64,000 nucleotides of DNA from Isoetes taiwanensis (taxonomy: Eukaryota > Streptophyta > Lycopodiopsida > Isoetales > Isoetaceae), in NCBI GenBank assembly GCA_021234155.1, contig JAJEKV010000015.1, forward strand, positions 11,060,101 to 11,124,100, written 5' to 3'. The notes below the pieces were generated by a model. That model worked only from the letters and a program-made list of their open reading frames with translations. It had not been told where the DNA came from and ran no database searches. Of this stretch, positions 10,509 through 23,001 are shown in pieces. Each line of letters begins with the position of its first letter. Positions within the stretch are counted from its first letter, which is position 1. Made by a program: the position numbers and the translations under genes.

Positions 10509-10608
10509 GTGATCGGGGGCGGGATCACCGGGATCACCGTGCAAAGGACGCTGATCCCTGAGGGAGGGATCACATTACAGGTGGACGCGGGATCCCGGAG
10601 GAGGGGAT
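10509..10608. repeat. Second, short internal GATC-box array
   Basis: About 100 bases contain three or four degenerate GATC(C)CGGAGG..GGGATC units, preceded by ATATTAACATATATTCAATCCTG. As in the first array, the last unit is followed by a GCACGTA/CACGTACACG-type sequence, then poly-T and TATGGTC. The shared flanks indicate that both arrays and spacers are copies of one module. Confidence 0.75.
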
Positions 10609-11039
10609 CCCACGTACACGTTTTTTTTAGTTTTCTATCCTATGGTCTAAACTCTAAACATTAAACATTTAACTCAAGGTTCTAAATTATCCTAACATTT
10701 AACTCCTAACAATAAACATTGATAACATTGACAATATTTATAAGTACATAGGTGAATATTGATTTATTTATACCCCTCTTTACAAAACTCTAAACTTGAC
10801 TGAACAATTAACAAGACAATGAAGCTCATGAGGTGTCAATGAGCATTAAACAACAACAAACTCACGATGCCATTCTCACAAACAGGCCCTCCATCTCAAC
10901 TTGCTTCCAACTCTTCTTGGTCCTTGTCTTTCCTATTAGAGGCTTCAAAATTTACCAAACTATTACCACACTCCTCTTCCACTTTGCATTAGTGGGGATA
11001 CATGTTATGGTTCTGTTAGAGCCCTGTGGCCAACATCAT

Positions 11040-13708
11040 CCATTCTTTCAAGCCGCGTGTCGAGTTGTCTCATGAGTGAATCGGTTGCAATTAGCATGCA
11101 CGGATCTTTTACGCCCTTGACATCACTCTAGCAATGACTTCTTGTAAAGATCTCCTTGTCTTATCGGGTTAATCCTTGCCTCCTTTTGAGAGGGAGACTC
11201 GTCCAAGCTTACAATCTCAACCACATCTTCGGTATGTGGTTTCCTCCCCATGAGGGGCCCCATGATCCTCACATGGCCTCAAGTAGTCCATGCCCCCACA
11301 AATTGACCCATATTGAGATCCAAGCACACAGAAAAGATCTTGATCCCCAGAGTTGCCCAACATTTGCATGACCTTAACTTGGTGCTTACATAAGTTGCCC
11401 TTGGCTCCCTAGGGACGATCCACAAAGATGCCCAGTTCTTGTGTGCCCGTTCACAAAGTATGGTCCTTGCCCTAGAGTGCGTTCACTTTGCATACCTCAC
11501 ACCTTCTTGAAGTTAGTGAATGTGACACGTTCATCAGCAATCTTCCTTGCACCCAATATGGCACAATTGTATTATCTCTTCCGGGAGGTGTTCACCACAA
11601 ACCCTGCTTCCTTCATGGACCTAGATGACAAGAGAATTATATTCTTGCAAAATCAAAATAGGCTACAAATGATGATTAGAAGTTATACCTGATGTATGCC
11701 ATGTGTGTCTCCACATTGTTGGTTAGAATGTAGAGGAGCCAGTCAATCCTCCGTCCTCGGAGTGCTCGTTTTGAAATGCCCAGGCGCCTTTTCAAGGCAC
11801 AATGCCATGCCTCTATGGTCTCTTGGTTGGAGTGAGGGTACATCCTTGTAGCCAATACCCATTGGCAAATGTTTTTGGTCCACTCCTTACTCATGTAAGC
11901 CGCCAACTTGGGGTACTGAGGATACTTCCTCAATAAGTCCTCCAATTTCCTAGTTGCCTCCCTCCTTACTGCCTCCCTATACTCTTCACCGTACACATTG
12001 TCCCCTAGAGGTCCTGTACATAATGTAACCAAGTTCCTTGAACAGATCGTTACGTGCCACCTTGTTCTTGATGTTCTTCTGCAACCACTTGATCCAAGCC
12101 CTCCTCACGTGCCATATGCAAATTTGCACGGGCACACTAGGAAAAACCTATGAAATTAAACAATGTTAGTACACTTATGATTTGCTTCCAAGGATTAGAG
12201 TTTGACAAGTTACTTTTTTCACGGCCTTTATCTCAAAGATGGGCATCATCGTAAATGATGCAAGAAGGTTGCCAATCGGGGATCATCTCGGCATAAGGAC
12301 TCCTTTAGTGCTTGCATCCACTTTGTTATAGCTCCACTCTTTTGAGAATTGGTAATAACGTAAGCCAATGGTAAACCATTGGAATACTCATCAAAGGCGA
12401 GAAGTGTGAAAAGATAGAACCTGCATTAAACCATACACAAAAATCAAATCAACACACAATACAAGTTGAGGAAGAACCGCACCTCTTGTCGTTTGTTTTG
12501 AATGTAGAGTCCATGCAAATGGCTTTGTTCTTGCCAAATTTCAACATGGATTCCCTTTGGATTGGAGTCATAACTCCTAATTGAAACAAGTCTCCTTGCT
12601 CATACATGAACACCGAATCTTGATGTTGTTGAACCCACATGTCAATGCTAGTGGGGAGATCTTCATGTAGCTTCCATGTGTTACTTAACAACCCCTTTTC
12701 AATATTGTACACGCCCCGAATTTTCAACACATCATCCCTACACATGCTTTCCTGTCCATTCACTTCAAGTCTCAACCTCCACCTCTCTTCATGCATGTTC
12801 ATGACACTCGTGGCGTGTGCCATTGGACAAGCTTACGCCTTACCCATTCCCTCAATTCTTGTGAGATCCAGGGTGCTAGCTTGAACCTAACTCCAAAGGA
12901 TGGGTCAACAAACCTACCATGGCAGGGCAAACCTTGGATATTCTTGTGATCAAACCCATAATAAGTGATATGTGAAAATTACGAAGGAAATAGAGTTGCC
13001 CTGATTGTGAAATGGCACCGGCAGCCCCTACGTATGCCCTCTCCCCTCTCAACCCTTTTCTGCGTGTGCGGTGGGCGTGGTCTTTCCTCAACCACATGAG
13101 TGTTTGTTTGTCTTGTCCTGAGGTCCATATGAACACCAATATCTGTATTGTGCATTACAAGTTAGTATTGATCTACTAGGTGTAATCTTAATGACAAGCA
13201 TCTCAAATGACTTAAAAAAGCAAGAATTATAATCAAACACATAGCTGAGCAAACACATAATCTTGGACTCATGATTTAAAACAAAAAAACACATGATCAA
13301 ACCAATACCTCTTCAACGTCACATAGGAATCCTTGTAGGGTCTTTTTAACACTCTCTCAGGCACTGAACTTCTTAGATAGAAATTGGCAGGTGCTTCACA
13401 ATTCCTCTGCTCCCCAAGAACGAAATCTTGGACCCGGTCTGTATGGATGTAGCAAGTCCAAACAAGCATCTGGCCACCCCCTTGAATATCAGGTACAAAA
13501 TGCTCTTCAGGATACTAATGTAAGTTGCCATGATCAAACAGGCCATTTGGAGGTGTTTCGGGCTGTATCTCAGCCCTAAGCTGGAAATAAAAACATTAAA
13601 CACAAAATGAGAACGCTTCTTTAAAGCCCTTGAACTTACCTCTTCTCTCTTCTGCTCTAACTCGTCCATAGCTGCCGCAGCCACAGCCGCATTGCGCTCC
13701 TCCTCCAT
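11040..13708 (-). pseudogene. MULE transposase (mudrA-like, DDE plus SWIM), decayed
   Basis: Reading leftwards from 13708, exon 1 starts MEEERNAAVAAAAMDELEQ with a GTAAG donor. Later segments encode a Cys/His DNA-binding region, RGCRCHFTIRA...HITYYGFDHKN..GLPCHGRF (~13030-12900). The catalytic core follows: KNKAICMDSTFKTNDKR (Asp codon 12509-12511), FDEYSNGLPLAYVITN, IYDDAHLEIKAV (12245-12250) and FPSVPVQICIWHVRRAW. The candidate Glu is in NQETIEAWHCALKRR (11811-11813). A SWIM-like CKC segment lies near 11350. MULE transposases cut the element at its TIRs and use a DDE triad. At least one internal stop and several frame changes are visible, so I call a pseudogene. It converges with the two plus-strand genes of the element. 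Confidence 0.8.
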
Positions 13709-13933
13709 GCCTCGCTACTTCGACATCAGCCACATGCAACAGAGAAGAACCACACTCAGATGGTGATCCCGGAGGGTGATCTCAGAACGTCCACGTGTTC
13801 TCATTGTATTGGTTTGTCCGTACATGGGCTGGCAGAATTCAAACTTAGACCACCTGATTAGTCCACGCCGATATCTCTACCGTCCAAACATTCTCATATT
13901 CTGGCCTCCGGAATCACAGGGGCAAATGACAAT

Positions 13934-14865
13934 GGGGATCCCGGAGGAGGGGATCACGTAGGCGGATAGCGTCCGCCGTTATCAGCCTGGGGGTGATCCC
14001 GGAGGAAGGGATCGCATAGGCGGATAGCGCCCACGCAGATCGCCCGAGGTGCCAGGGATCCCGAGGACGGGATCACCACGCGGATAGCGCCGTGAAAACC
14101 CACCACGCCCAGAGCACAGGATCCAAGTCACGGGATCCACGTCACCATATCGGGGATCCCGGAGGAGGGGATCACCAGGGCGGATAGCGTCCGCCGTTAT
14201 CAGCCACCCGGGGGGATCCCGGAGGAGGGGATCACGACGGCGGATAGCGTCCGCCGTTATCAGCCATTGGGGTGTGATCCCGAGGAGGGATCCGCCGGAT
14301 TAAGGGTGTCCAATCCCGAGGAGGGATCACCTCGGCGATTAAGGCCCGGCCAAGTTATTAGCTGCGGCCGGGTGATCCCGGAGGAGGGGATCACCTCGGC
14401 GGATAGGGTCCGCCGTTATCAGCCACGGCCGGGTGATCCCGGAGGAGGGGATCCGCGTCCGGGGTGCCCGGGGATCCCGGAGGTGGGGATCAACTTCGGG
14501 CGGATTAAGTCCCACCGTTATCAGCCACTGGCCGGTGATCCCGAGAGGGGGATCCGTCCGGGTGCCGGGGATCCCGGAGGAGGGGATCACCTCGGCGGAT
14601 ATCGTCTGCCGTTAACAGCCAGCGACCGTGGGGATCCCGGAGGAGGGGATCGCGTGGATGATCCCGGAGGCGGGGATCTCTGAGGCATGGACGGCCGCGA
14701 TTGCACGGGGGTTTGGACGGCGGGGATGGTCTGGGCCGACGTGGCGTCTGCCGTACCTCAGAACGGGGTCTCCCGAACGGACCCCGTCGAGGGAGACCCG
14801 GGATCCCGGAGGCCGGTAAATTTATCTCCGGGATCACCGAATCAAGGGTAAAAGTATCCTGAGCC
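13934..14865 (-). repeat. Right MULE terminal inverted repeat
   Basis: Inverted copy of the left arm. The outer portion reads inward GGCTCAGGATACTTTTACCC, followed by the same subterminal array of GATCCCGGAGGAGGGGATC hairpins. These alternate with GGCGGATAGCGTCCGCC palindromes and a GTTATCAGCCA spacer. Units are more regular here than in the left arm. Confidence 0.88.
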
Positions 14866-15715
14866 ATCTACCTTCTGCCATATCCACAAGAGGCAAAAGC
14901 CTTATAAACCTCAGCAATGATTAGTTAAAGCCCCCCCCCCGTGTTCTTTTCACATTATGTCACCTTAAAAAGGAATGAAGCAACATCTGATCTTGACAAA
15001 GAGACGAAAATTTTCAGATGTAAATATTCGGCGAATGGATTTTTCCAGAATAAAGAAACATAAAGAATGCACAAAGGACGCACCAAATCAGGGAATAGCA
15101 GCCAGAGATAGAGCCGAAGTAAAAATGAACAATTTGATACTATCCGAAATTATAGCAAACCTTAACACAAACGGAACCAAAGAAATTTCAACTAGAACAC
15201 ATAATAAGCGGAAATAGCACCAAAATCTATGGTTATTGGCCAGAAAACATAGATCCAAGTATGCAGCTTAGGAAATACTCCAACAATAAATTTCTAATGT
15301 ATTATTGTAATGTAGTCTTGCGTACGGAAGCGGAGGCTTCATCGTCTTTAGCAGAGAATATCATTCACCCTGCTCCATATCCGTATATCAACAAGAAGAA
15401 AAAGAAAACATCGGCAAAACCTTGCAAACAAACAAAGAACATGTAAAGAATCATGAAGAATGAGGAAGAATCAAACAAAACGCCTCAAGAACATCAGCGT
15501 TTGCATTGTAAACCTAAAGCCAAACTCCCACCTTAGTAGAAACTCCAAATCGCCATGGCCAAGGGATCCGACCTCCGCCATAGCCACAACACAAAAATGA
15601 AATGAAGTGAAGGGAAAATGAAGTAAATACCCTTTTGGTATTTATTGCAATCCTATGTTTTCTTGAAAATTTAGCTCTTATACGGTAATTCCCTTTCTGA
15701 ATGAGTCCCAATCTT

Positions 15716-15990
15716 TAAAAAATACCCCAATTTATTTGCAAGTTCTCTTTTGACCTAATCCTCCTTTCTTAAAAATACCCCAATGTGCATTTACAATCCC
15801 CTAATTCTACTAATTTTCCCCATTAGGATATCCCTTTTTGTTTATGAATTCCCTATTTCTACTAATCATCCCCCTTAGCTGTTAATTTCCCTCTATTAGG
15901 ATATACCCTTTTTGTTCAAGAATGCCCTATTTCTACTAATTTTTCCTCGTAGGATATACCCTTTTGTTCAAAATTTCCCCGTTGCAAAGA
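15716..15990. repeat. Degenerate CCC-rich tandem repeat; no gene in 14876-17280
   Basis: Units of roughly 60 bases contain TAGGATATACCCTTTTTGTT and CCCTATTTCTACTAAT variants. The rest of the 14876-17280 stretch is AT-rich with short ORFs only. It also holds a 24-base direct repeat, AATCATTGTTGTCATTAAAC-type, at about 17223-17285. Confidence 0.6.
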
Positions 15991-17309
15991 AAACAACCCA
16001 TTGCTCTCGAGTCCCCCAGTTTCTCAATGGGGGATTTTCCGGAGGATTTGAGCACTTTTTTCATTGTGCTTGTCTTTTATCTCGTACCATAAATTTAGAG
16101 ATTTTTCCTGTATGTATTGCCTGTAATACTCTTGTTGCCCTTCATTTGTTGGATTTTGTACATGTAGGTTTTGTGTATTCACGCTTGTTGCTGGTTTTAT
16201 GTTATGCCGTGCCATAAGTTGAATAAGCTCTATGGATTCGTCCTTTAAAATGTTAAAAGCTGCATGGCAATGAATTTTGAGGCAGGATGCCTTTGGAGAC
16301 TGAAAATAGTAGCTCTCTGTAATATTTGACACCGCATAATAAGCTCTATAGAGCAATACCGACTTAAGTGCATCGAAAGTTGTCTTGAGGGAACTGTTGC
16401 GATGACAACTAAAAACGGAGATGACTTCCAGGACTGCAGTATTCCAGTGATACAGAACTAAACTTCTAGTCCTGTTTTAAAACGGTGGAGCATATTTGTT
16501 GGTCTTCTAGTATGCGTGTTAAGTACTTATATACATGGAAAAAGAGAGGACGCAAAGGGCAAAGGAAACCAGCGTCTTGACTACTTGGAGGAAATAGAAC
16601 CACTCCCCTCTCAAAATACACTCAGTGCCATTTGGAAACTAAAGCGTAAACAAAAAAAGGATCGCCTCAAACACCTGATTCTTTCATCGCTAAACTTCAA
16701 GTCGATTGCCAGTTGATTTCCTGTCGTCCCTTGTTAAGCGGCACCACCATGAATCTGCCGGATTTATGCCAGAAAATAGCCGAAAAAGTGAAAAAACAAA
16801 AAATTTCAAGGTCCCCTTTTTTTCGTCATTAGAATTCTCACCGGCAGAAAATTTTGCCTTGAAATTGTCTTGGCGGCTGCCAGGAAATTTCAGGGAAAAT
16901 TTTTCTATCGGTGAAGACTACCACTTCCTTTTTGAAAGTTTCAAAATAATTTCCAACACAAACGGAAAGAAACAGGCTCAACTCAACTGCAATGTTTTCT
17001 CAAACATTTACCATCTCCATCTCAGCTATACATTTGGCAAATCTCATCTTCTCAAGTGGTTTGGTGAAGATGTCTATTGTCATTATATAAGTCTTCAGGT
17101 GTTGGAATTTAATATGGCCTTTAACGATCTTTTTTCTATTGAAGTGGCATTGCATTTAAATGTTGGCCTTGGTCTATTGCACTTCCAAGTCTTGGCCTTG
17201 GTCCAGTTGGTTGGATGTTTAATCAATCATTGTTGTCATTAAACAAGATGGATTTTTAAACAATCATTGTTGTCATTAAACAAGACTATAGCATAGGACT
17301 CTTGCGTAG

Positions 17310-18910
17310 GGTAGAATTGCATTCTTTGGGTGCACTACAAAGTGCTATGTGTTCTTCCAGCGCTTCCGTCATTATTTGTTGGGTAGCAAAATCAAATTCT
17401 TTGTTGATCATCAAGCTCTTTTGTATCTGATCAACAAAGCCACGCCCACGGGTCGCATTGCTCGCTGGGTCCTCCTCTTGCAAGAATTTGCTCCCTTTGA
17501 AATCATTCATAAGGCGGGTAAGTCTCATGTTGTGCCTGACTATCTCTCACGCATCCACACGGATGACCAGTCCACGGGTGTTTTGGATGCTTTTCCAGAT
17601 GCACAATTGTTCTTGGTCACAACCACACCTCATGGGTTTCATGATTATCAGCAGTACCTTCTCTCAGGTGCTCTACCATCGGAAGATCCCATGCTCTCTC
17701 CTGAGAAGCTTCGCTCACGCTGTCAACAGTTCCTCCGTGAGGTCCATGACTATACCATGGTCGCAGGCCATCTCTACAAACGTGGCAAGGACATGGTCTT
17801 GCGTCGGTGTGTTCTCCCTCATAAAGTACCTGAGGTCGTTCGTCAAGCTCATGAGGGCCTTGGTAGTGGACATTTCAGTGGTGACACCACGGCCCGCAAA
17901 ATTAATTCTTCTTGCAGGCTATTTTTGGCCCACGCTCTTCAAGGATGCCCACACTCAAGCACGCAACTGTGATGTCTGCCAGCGTGTGGCTCGACCCACG
18001 GCCCGTGACGCTCTTCCTTTAACTCCGATTGCCACCCCTCTACCCTTCAGCAAGTGGGGCATGGATTTTGTTGGGCCAATGAATCACCCGTGCCTGCTAT
18101 GCCACAAAGTGGACGGAAGCCTGTGCACTTCCGGACAACACTGCTGCTAGTACGGCTAAAGTCCTTTACACGCATGTTATCACGCGTTTTGATTGTCCCA
18201 CGGAACTGGTCAGTGATCGTGGTGTGCACTTTGTCAATCACACTATCAAGGAGTTGACAGATTATTTGCACATTCATCACAGAAAAAGCACACCCTATTA
18301 TCCTCAAGGGAATGGCTTGGCCGAAAGTACAAATAAGACTCTCATTACCATTATGAAGAAAATTTGTGATGCTTCTCGTACTGATTGGCAGGGCAAACTA
18401 CCTACTGTTCTCGGGGCTTACAACACCAGTTTCAAAATTGCCACGGGACACACCCCTTTCAAGTTGGTTTATGGTCAAGAAGCTCTCATGCCTTTTGTAT
18501 GTTCTTCCAGCACTCCGTTTTCAACTGGCTATCGTGCATGATCCTCCTGCGGCACTTCAAGAACGCGTCTATCAATTACAACAATTGGATGAGCTTCGCA
18601 AAGACGCCTATCTTCGTGTTCTAACAGGACAACAATTGCGCAAATCGTGGCATGACAAACATTTCAAAGCAAAGACATTCAAGGAAGGAGATTTGGCTCT
18701 AATCTATGATTCCGATACAAAACTTTTCTGGGCAAATTGAAGTTTCGATGGCTTGGTCCTTATCAAATTATTCAAGTGGTGCAACCTAGTGTCTTCAAAC
18801 TTGCTGAACTAGGTGGCACTCCATTACCTACTCTGGTTAATGGCTTTCGCCTCAAAATTTTCCACACAGACACAATGCAAAAACATTTAGACACAGAGAT
18901 AAATGAGTGA
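17310..18910 (+). pseudogene. Ty3/gypsy pol fragment: RNase H and integrase
   Basis: The reading begins inside the RT/RNase H region (FFQRFRHYLLG; KIKFFVDHQALLYLINKA; FEIIHKAGKSHVVPDYLSRI). It continues through the integrase zinc domain (AHEGLGSGHFSGDTT; ARNCDVCQRVARPT) into the catalytic core. There WGMDFVGP gives the first Asp, PTELVSDRGVHF the second and YPQGNGLAESTNK the Glu. The tail has KSWHDKHFKAKTFKEGDLAL and a K(L)KFRWLGPYQI-like segment to about 18910. Frames change near 17900, at 18080-18150 where part of the core is missing, near 18500 and near 18735. Gag, protease and most of RT are absent, and no LTR is recognised at either end. Confidence 0.85.
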
Positions 18911-19274
18911 GTAGGAAAATATTTTATTATATATAAGTAGCACAAAAACAAAATTGGGCATCGCCCATATTTATCCGCTATGGGCTGAGCCCTATGTACA
19001 AAATCCTACATTAAAACAACTGTCTACTCCGGATTCGGAGCAGAAGTCACGCATAGGATGTGGTAGAGGCAGTGATAGAATCATCGCTTTCTTGTTTGAT
19101 TCTAATTCTATAGATGAAGCTGCAGATCCACCCCCCCCCAGAAAAAACAAGTCTTCTAGAATTCTCAAAAAAATCCCAAGATCTGTTGTTATGAAGGTAA
19201 AAATTGCAGAAGACGATAAAACAAGCATTTTCCTATGGAATTATGCTAGTCTAGCGAAGAAAGCTAGGCAAATA

Positions 19275-19553
<279 letters not shown>

Positions 19554-19592
19554 AAATGAAATGAAATGAAATGTTTATTAATCACGTCTGTG

Positions 19593-19606
19593 AGACCATC
19601 AGGTCT
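19593..19606 (-). other. 3'-terminal stem-loop of LINE 1
   Basis: AGACC and GGTCT pair around a 4-nt loop, 19 bases from the element end. The equivalent position in LINE 2 (25206-25220) has AGGCC/GGCCT. Such 3' hairpins are recognised by the RT in some LINE clades. Confidence 0.6.
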
Positions 19607-19620
19607 AGAAGACGTTCACA

Positions 19621-22600
19621 TTATACACATTCAAAGTTATAAAAAATATCATCTAATGCATCCTCAGACAGGAGTGCATTAGCCTCTTCCCCCTCATTCT
19701 CATCTAAAAGGTCTTTGTCATGCAACCTCTTTAAGCAAATATCTCTATGCTTGGGGACCTCCACAAGGAATCTATGCATCGGATAGGCAGCAACATTAAA
19801 GAATTCTAACAATGTAGTTGAAGAAATCCCAAAATTGCTTCTAATGTTAGCATATGCACGGCAATGGAGAATCACATGGGGTTCATCCTCTACCTCATCA
19901 GCATCACACAGCTTGCATACTCTTGCTTCCCGTGGTATATTGCTCCATCTTCCTACCTCCACTTCAAGTCTATGGGAACTGAGCCGCATTCTGCTAATGG
20001 TGTGCCTCGTTTTCATGGGCAGCCCCTCCTTCAAATACAATGCCTCCTGCAGGGTTGGGTTCATCATCCTTCTATAAAATTCTTTTTTCACTTGTGGAAC
20101 ACTCCACAACTTATGTAGAACATGCTCCCGAACCCATTCTCTAAGCCTACATCTGTTACTGCTAAGCGCATTTATATCCAAACCCCACTTATGCATCCAC
20201 ATTATTATGTCAGCATACCACCCTTTCTCTTTACTTGCCTCCAATGCTAAGCGTGGCAAATTATCAACCTCCATCTCAAATTGCACTTTGCATATATACA
20301 ACAATGTTCTAAGCAATGCTTCTACCTCCAAGGGAAGCATCCCACACTCGGCCAATAACATATATCATAAGGCGTCTGCATTTTTGTGCCTAATTCTATA
20401 TGGAAAAACTTCTTCTGAATCTTCTCAACCTTTTTCCACATCTCCAATGAGAGCCCAGGCCCCCAAACTTCACATCTATACAGTACAACAGATTGCACAA
20501 GGGAGCTGTACAACATTTTTTTGATACTGAAATTCCATATTTCAGCATTATTACACCTTCTCTACAATGCAAACAATGCTTTTAAGCCACCACTGACTCG
20601 TTGCTCTACTGCCTGATTCCAGTGAAAGCTTTTATCAACAATCAGCCCAAGATATTTACACACACTTGCAATTTCTATAGTTTCACCTTTATAGTACCAT
20701 GCAAATATTGGCCCCAAATATAATGATTTTCGTTTTATTCATATTCACTACCATTTTTGCATCACAAAATTTCGCCAGGGCATCTAAGTGTCTCTACATT
20801 CCTTCAACATTTCTGGACAATATCACAATATCGTCTGCATATAACAAGAGTAATATAACAAATCCACTCAGAGACGCACCTTCTCCACCAATTCTAGCTA
20901 TCCATTCCTCTAACTCATCTATAAATAGACCAAATAAAGTCGGAGACAATGGGCAACCTTGCTTTACTCCAATATTGCTATCCACTAAGCTCTGACATTT
21001 TTCAAAAAAAGGAAACGATAATTGTACCCATACCTTATCGTATAACGCTTTGACTGCTAATTGACATTCGATAGGGACTCCAAGCTTGCCCATGCACTGC
21101 CAAAGATTACTCCTTTGCACCTTATCGAAGGCCTTCGTGAAATCAACAAATAATGCAAACATGAGTTTTTTCTTACCTATGACAGAATCCATCAATGCTC
21201 TGAAGGTAACCAGATGATTTGTAGTGGATTTTTTTACGACGGAAGCCAGCTTGGCCCTTAGCTCGTACCTTATATTCCTCAGCCCAGCCACTAATTTTAG
21301 TATCAAGCATGGTAGCAAAAAGCTTTGAATATAAGCTACTAATCATTATCATTCTATAATTGTTTGGATCAGATACGTCACCTGCTTTATGCAATGCAAT
21401 GACTCTATTTATCTGCCATGATTGTGGAAACCCTTCATGCAATGATGCCTTAAACATAGAGACCAACACATTAACCACAGAGGATCCTGCCCATTTAAAC
21501 ATTTCTGCTGTTAGCCCCAAAGCATCCGCCGCTTTTCCATTAGAAAGCTTTTGTAGTCCTTTAAGGACATCCTCACCAGTAAATACAAGGGTATTAAACC
21601 CAACTGCATGCCAAGTCTCATCCGGGTGTCACATGACATAGATCTTGCACTTGCTTCCACAAATCAACCACATCAAGCATCGAATTCATTGGTTTCTTAG
21701 GCTTAAGCCTTAACCAAAACTTTTTAGGATCTGAAATCAACTCTGCAATCATATCTTCATGCTTTTTCCGCAAAAATGCTTTCTTTTTGGATTTTATCAG
21801 CCGGATATATTCTTTCTTAACCGTCGACTTGAATTCTTGTCTCTTTTGCTTACATTCCATGTCGAACCATCCATTACATGGAAGCCCCAATAGTCTCCTT
21901 CTAGAAACAAAGCACTATTCTGCTACAGAGAGTACAAGAGAAGTCAACTGTTCACTTATTCCAGATGCATCAAGAGGCCATTCAGTTTGTGCAATTTTAT
22001 CTTCACAGACTTTTTCATACATCTCAGCTTTAAATCTAGACATAGAAATTTTCTTATTCTGCATGGGTACGACATTTTGCGTGCGCAATCCGATTGCGTG
22101 TATTTCTACAAGCAAGGGGACATGGTCTGACTCAGTACGTATATCCCTTACATAAATCCTTGCAATACTTTCCGCAAAATCAACACTTGCTATTATAAAG
22201 TCCACTACACTCGCATCTTTACAAGTACACTTTCCTGAACCCGGGTATTTTGCTGCACCATTATACAATACCAAATTGAGTCCACTGCACATGTTTAACA
22301 AATGATATCCTTGCGGTTTAGACCACCGAGATTTATCTGCAGATAAACGATTCCATCCACTTGTAACCAGTTCCTGGTCATCCAACATTTCCATCCAAAT
22401 AGGATCTCCATTTGGGCTGCCAATGGCTGCTTGCTTATTTGCTATACGACTATTAAGATCGCCAAGTAAAAGTATATTTCCATGCGGCATTAGCTCTAAA
22501 AACTTATTCTATTCTATTCTATTCTATTATATCCTGTTCCAAATGAAAAAAAGGATCATCCCTATCAGATTCTCTGCATCATAGGTAGGCAATTCCCTTG

Positions 22601-22930
22601 GCGGGAAATAGCAACCTGCAACATATGTCTTCCCTCTCTTGCCCGGTAACTCAATCCAAATATATTGTTTAGAGGCCTTGTGCTTAATAACTGACACTGT
22701 TTGCAGAAACTCATTTTGAACATAACATGCAATGCCTCCAAATCCCCTGAGTCTCCATCCTTTCATATTCCAAACAAAATAGATACAAGTAAATCCTACA
22801 ATGTCCGGCAGTCCTTTTTCCTCATGCTCACATATCTCTAAGAAAAAAATAACATCAAAATCCTGCAGGACATCATCCATAGTAGAAACCTTGGTAGCAG
22901 TTAGTGTATTTACATTCCAAGATCCGACCC
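19621..22930 (-). pseudogene. LINE 1 ORF2: AP-type endonuclease and reverse transcriptase
   Basis: Domains in translation order: endonuclease N-half (22930-22527), endonuclease C-half with LLLGDLNSRIANK and TESDHVPLLVEI (22490-21990), linker, then RT. RT motifs are VIALHKAGDVSDPNNYR, FALFVDFTKAFDKVQR, GVKQGCPLSPTLFGLFIDELE and the intact catalytic LLLYADDIVIL. A C-terminal thumb region follows, with a zinc-knuckle-like CKLCDADEVEDEPHVILHC (~19930-19860). Lesions are an expanded AGAAT pentanucleotide inside the endonuclease (~22507-22530), a frameshift near 21230 in a T-run, and breaks near 21620 and 20520. It would encode the nickase and polymerase for target-primed reverse transcription but is not open. 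Confidence 0.88.
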
Positions 22931-22937
22931 TACCACC

Positions 22938-23001
22938 AGAGGGAGAGGGAGAGGGGAGGGGGAGGGAGGGGGAGGGGAGGGGAAGGGGGGGGGGGAGAGA
23001 G
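22938..23001. repeat. Purine (GGGA/GGGGA/GA) tract at the 5' side of LINE 1
   Basis: Sixty-four bases of almost pure purine abut the truncated 5' end of LINE 1. Past it comes GAGAGAGCATCGGCCACATG, whose reverse complement resembles sequence next to two other GA tracts of the window (25031, 31298). Confidence 0.9.

Larger units (their letters stand above)
4939..14875. mobile_element. 9.9-kb Mutator-like element (MULE) with target-site duplications
   Basis: The element proper spans 4949-14865. It begins GGCTCAAGATAC and ends with the matching inverted sequence GTATCCTGAGCC. A perfect 10-bp duplication, ATCTACCTTC, flanks it at 4939-4948 and 14866-14875. Long terminal inverted repeats, an 8-11-bp duplication and a mudrA-type transposase inside are the defining features of plant MULEs. 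The order within is: left TIR, Ulp1-like pseudogene (+), GATC-box array, small unknown gene (+), second array, transposase (-), right TIR. The first roughly 190 bases of the two TIRs are about 90-95% identical by eye. That suggests a moderately recent insertion, although every gene inside has lesions. Confidence 0.9.
19574..22937 (-). mobile_element. LINE 1: non-LTR element inside a GA-rich tract, 5'-truncated
   Basis: The element reads right to left. Its 3' end (left) has a stem-loop and TTAATAAAC-type tail next to a GA microsatellite. Its 5' end (right) is cut at the very start of the endonuclease domain (GSWNVNTLTATK) and abuts a second purine tract at 22938-23001. No ORF1 is present, unlike the related LINE 2. 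Purine tracts on both sides suggest integration within one GA-rich tract. Confidence 0.8.

Noticed and set aside
4256-16080. Outer inverted repeat around the MULE (CACAATGAAAAAAGTGC near 4269-4285 and its inverse near 16050-16066)
   Set aside because: Only about 17 bases match well, and the neighbouring CCC-rich repeats are in direct rather than inverted orientation, so a nesting element is not supported.
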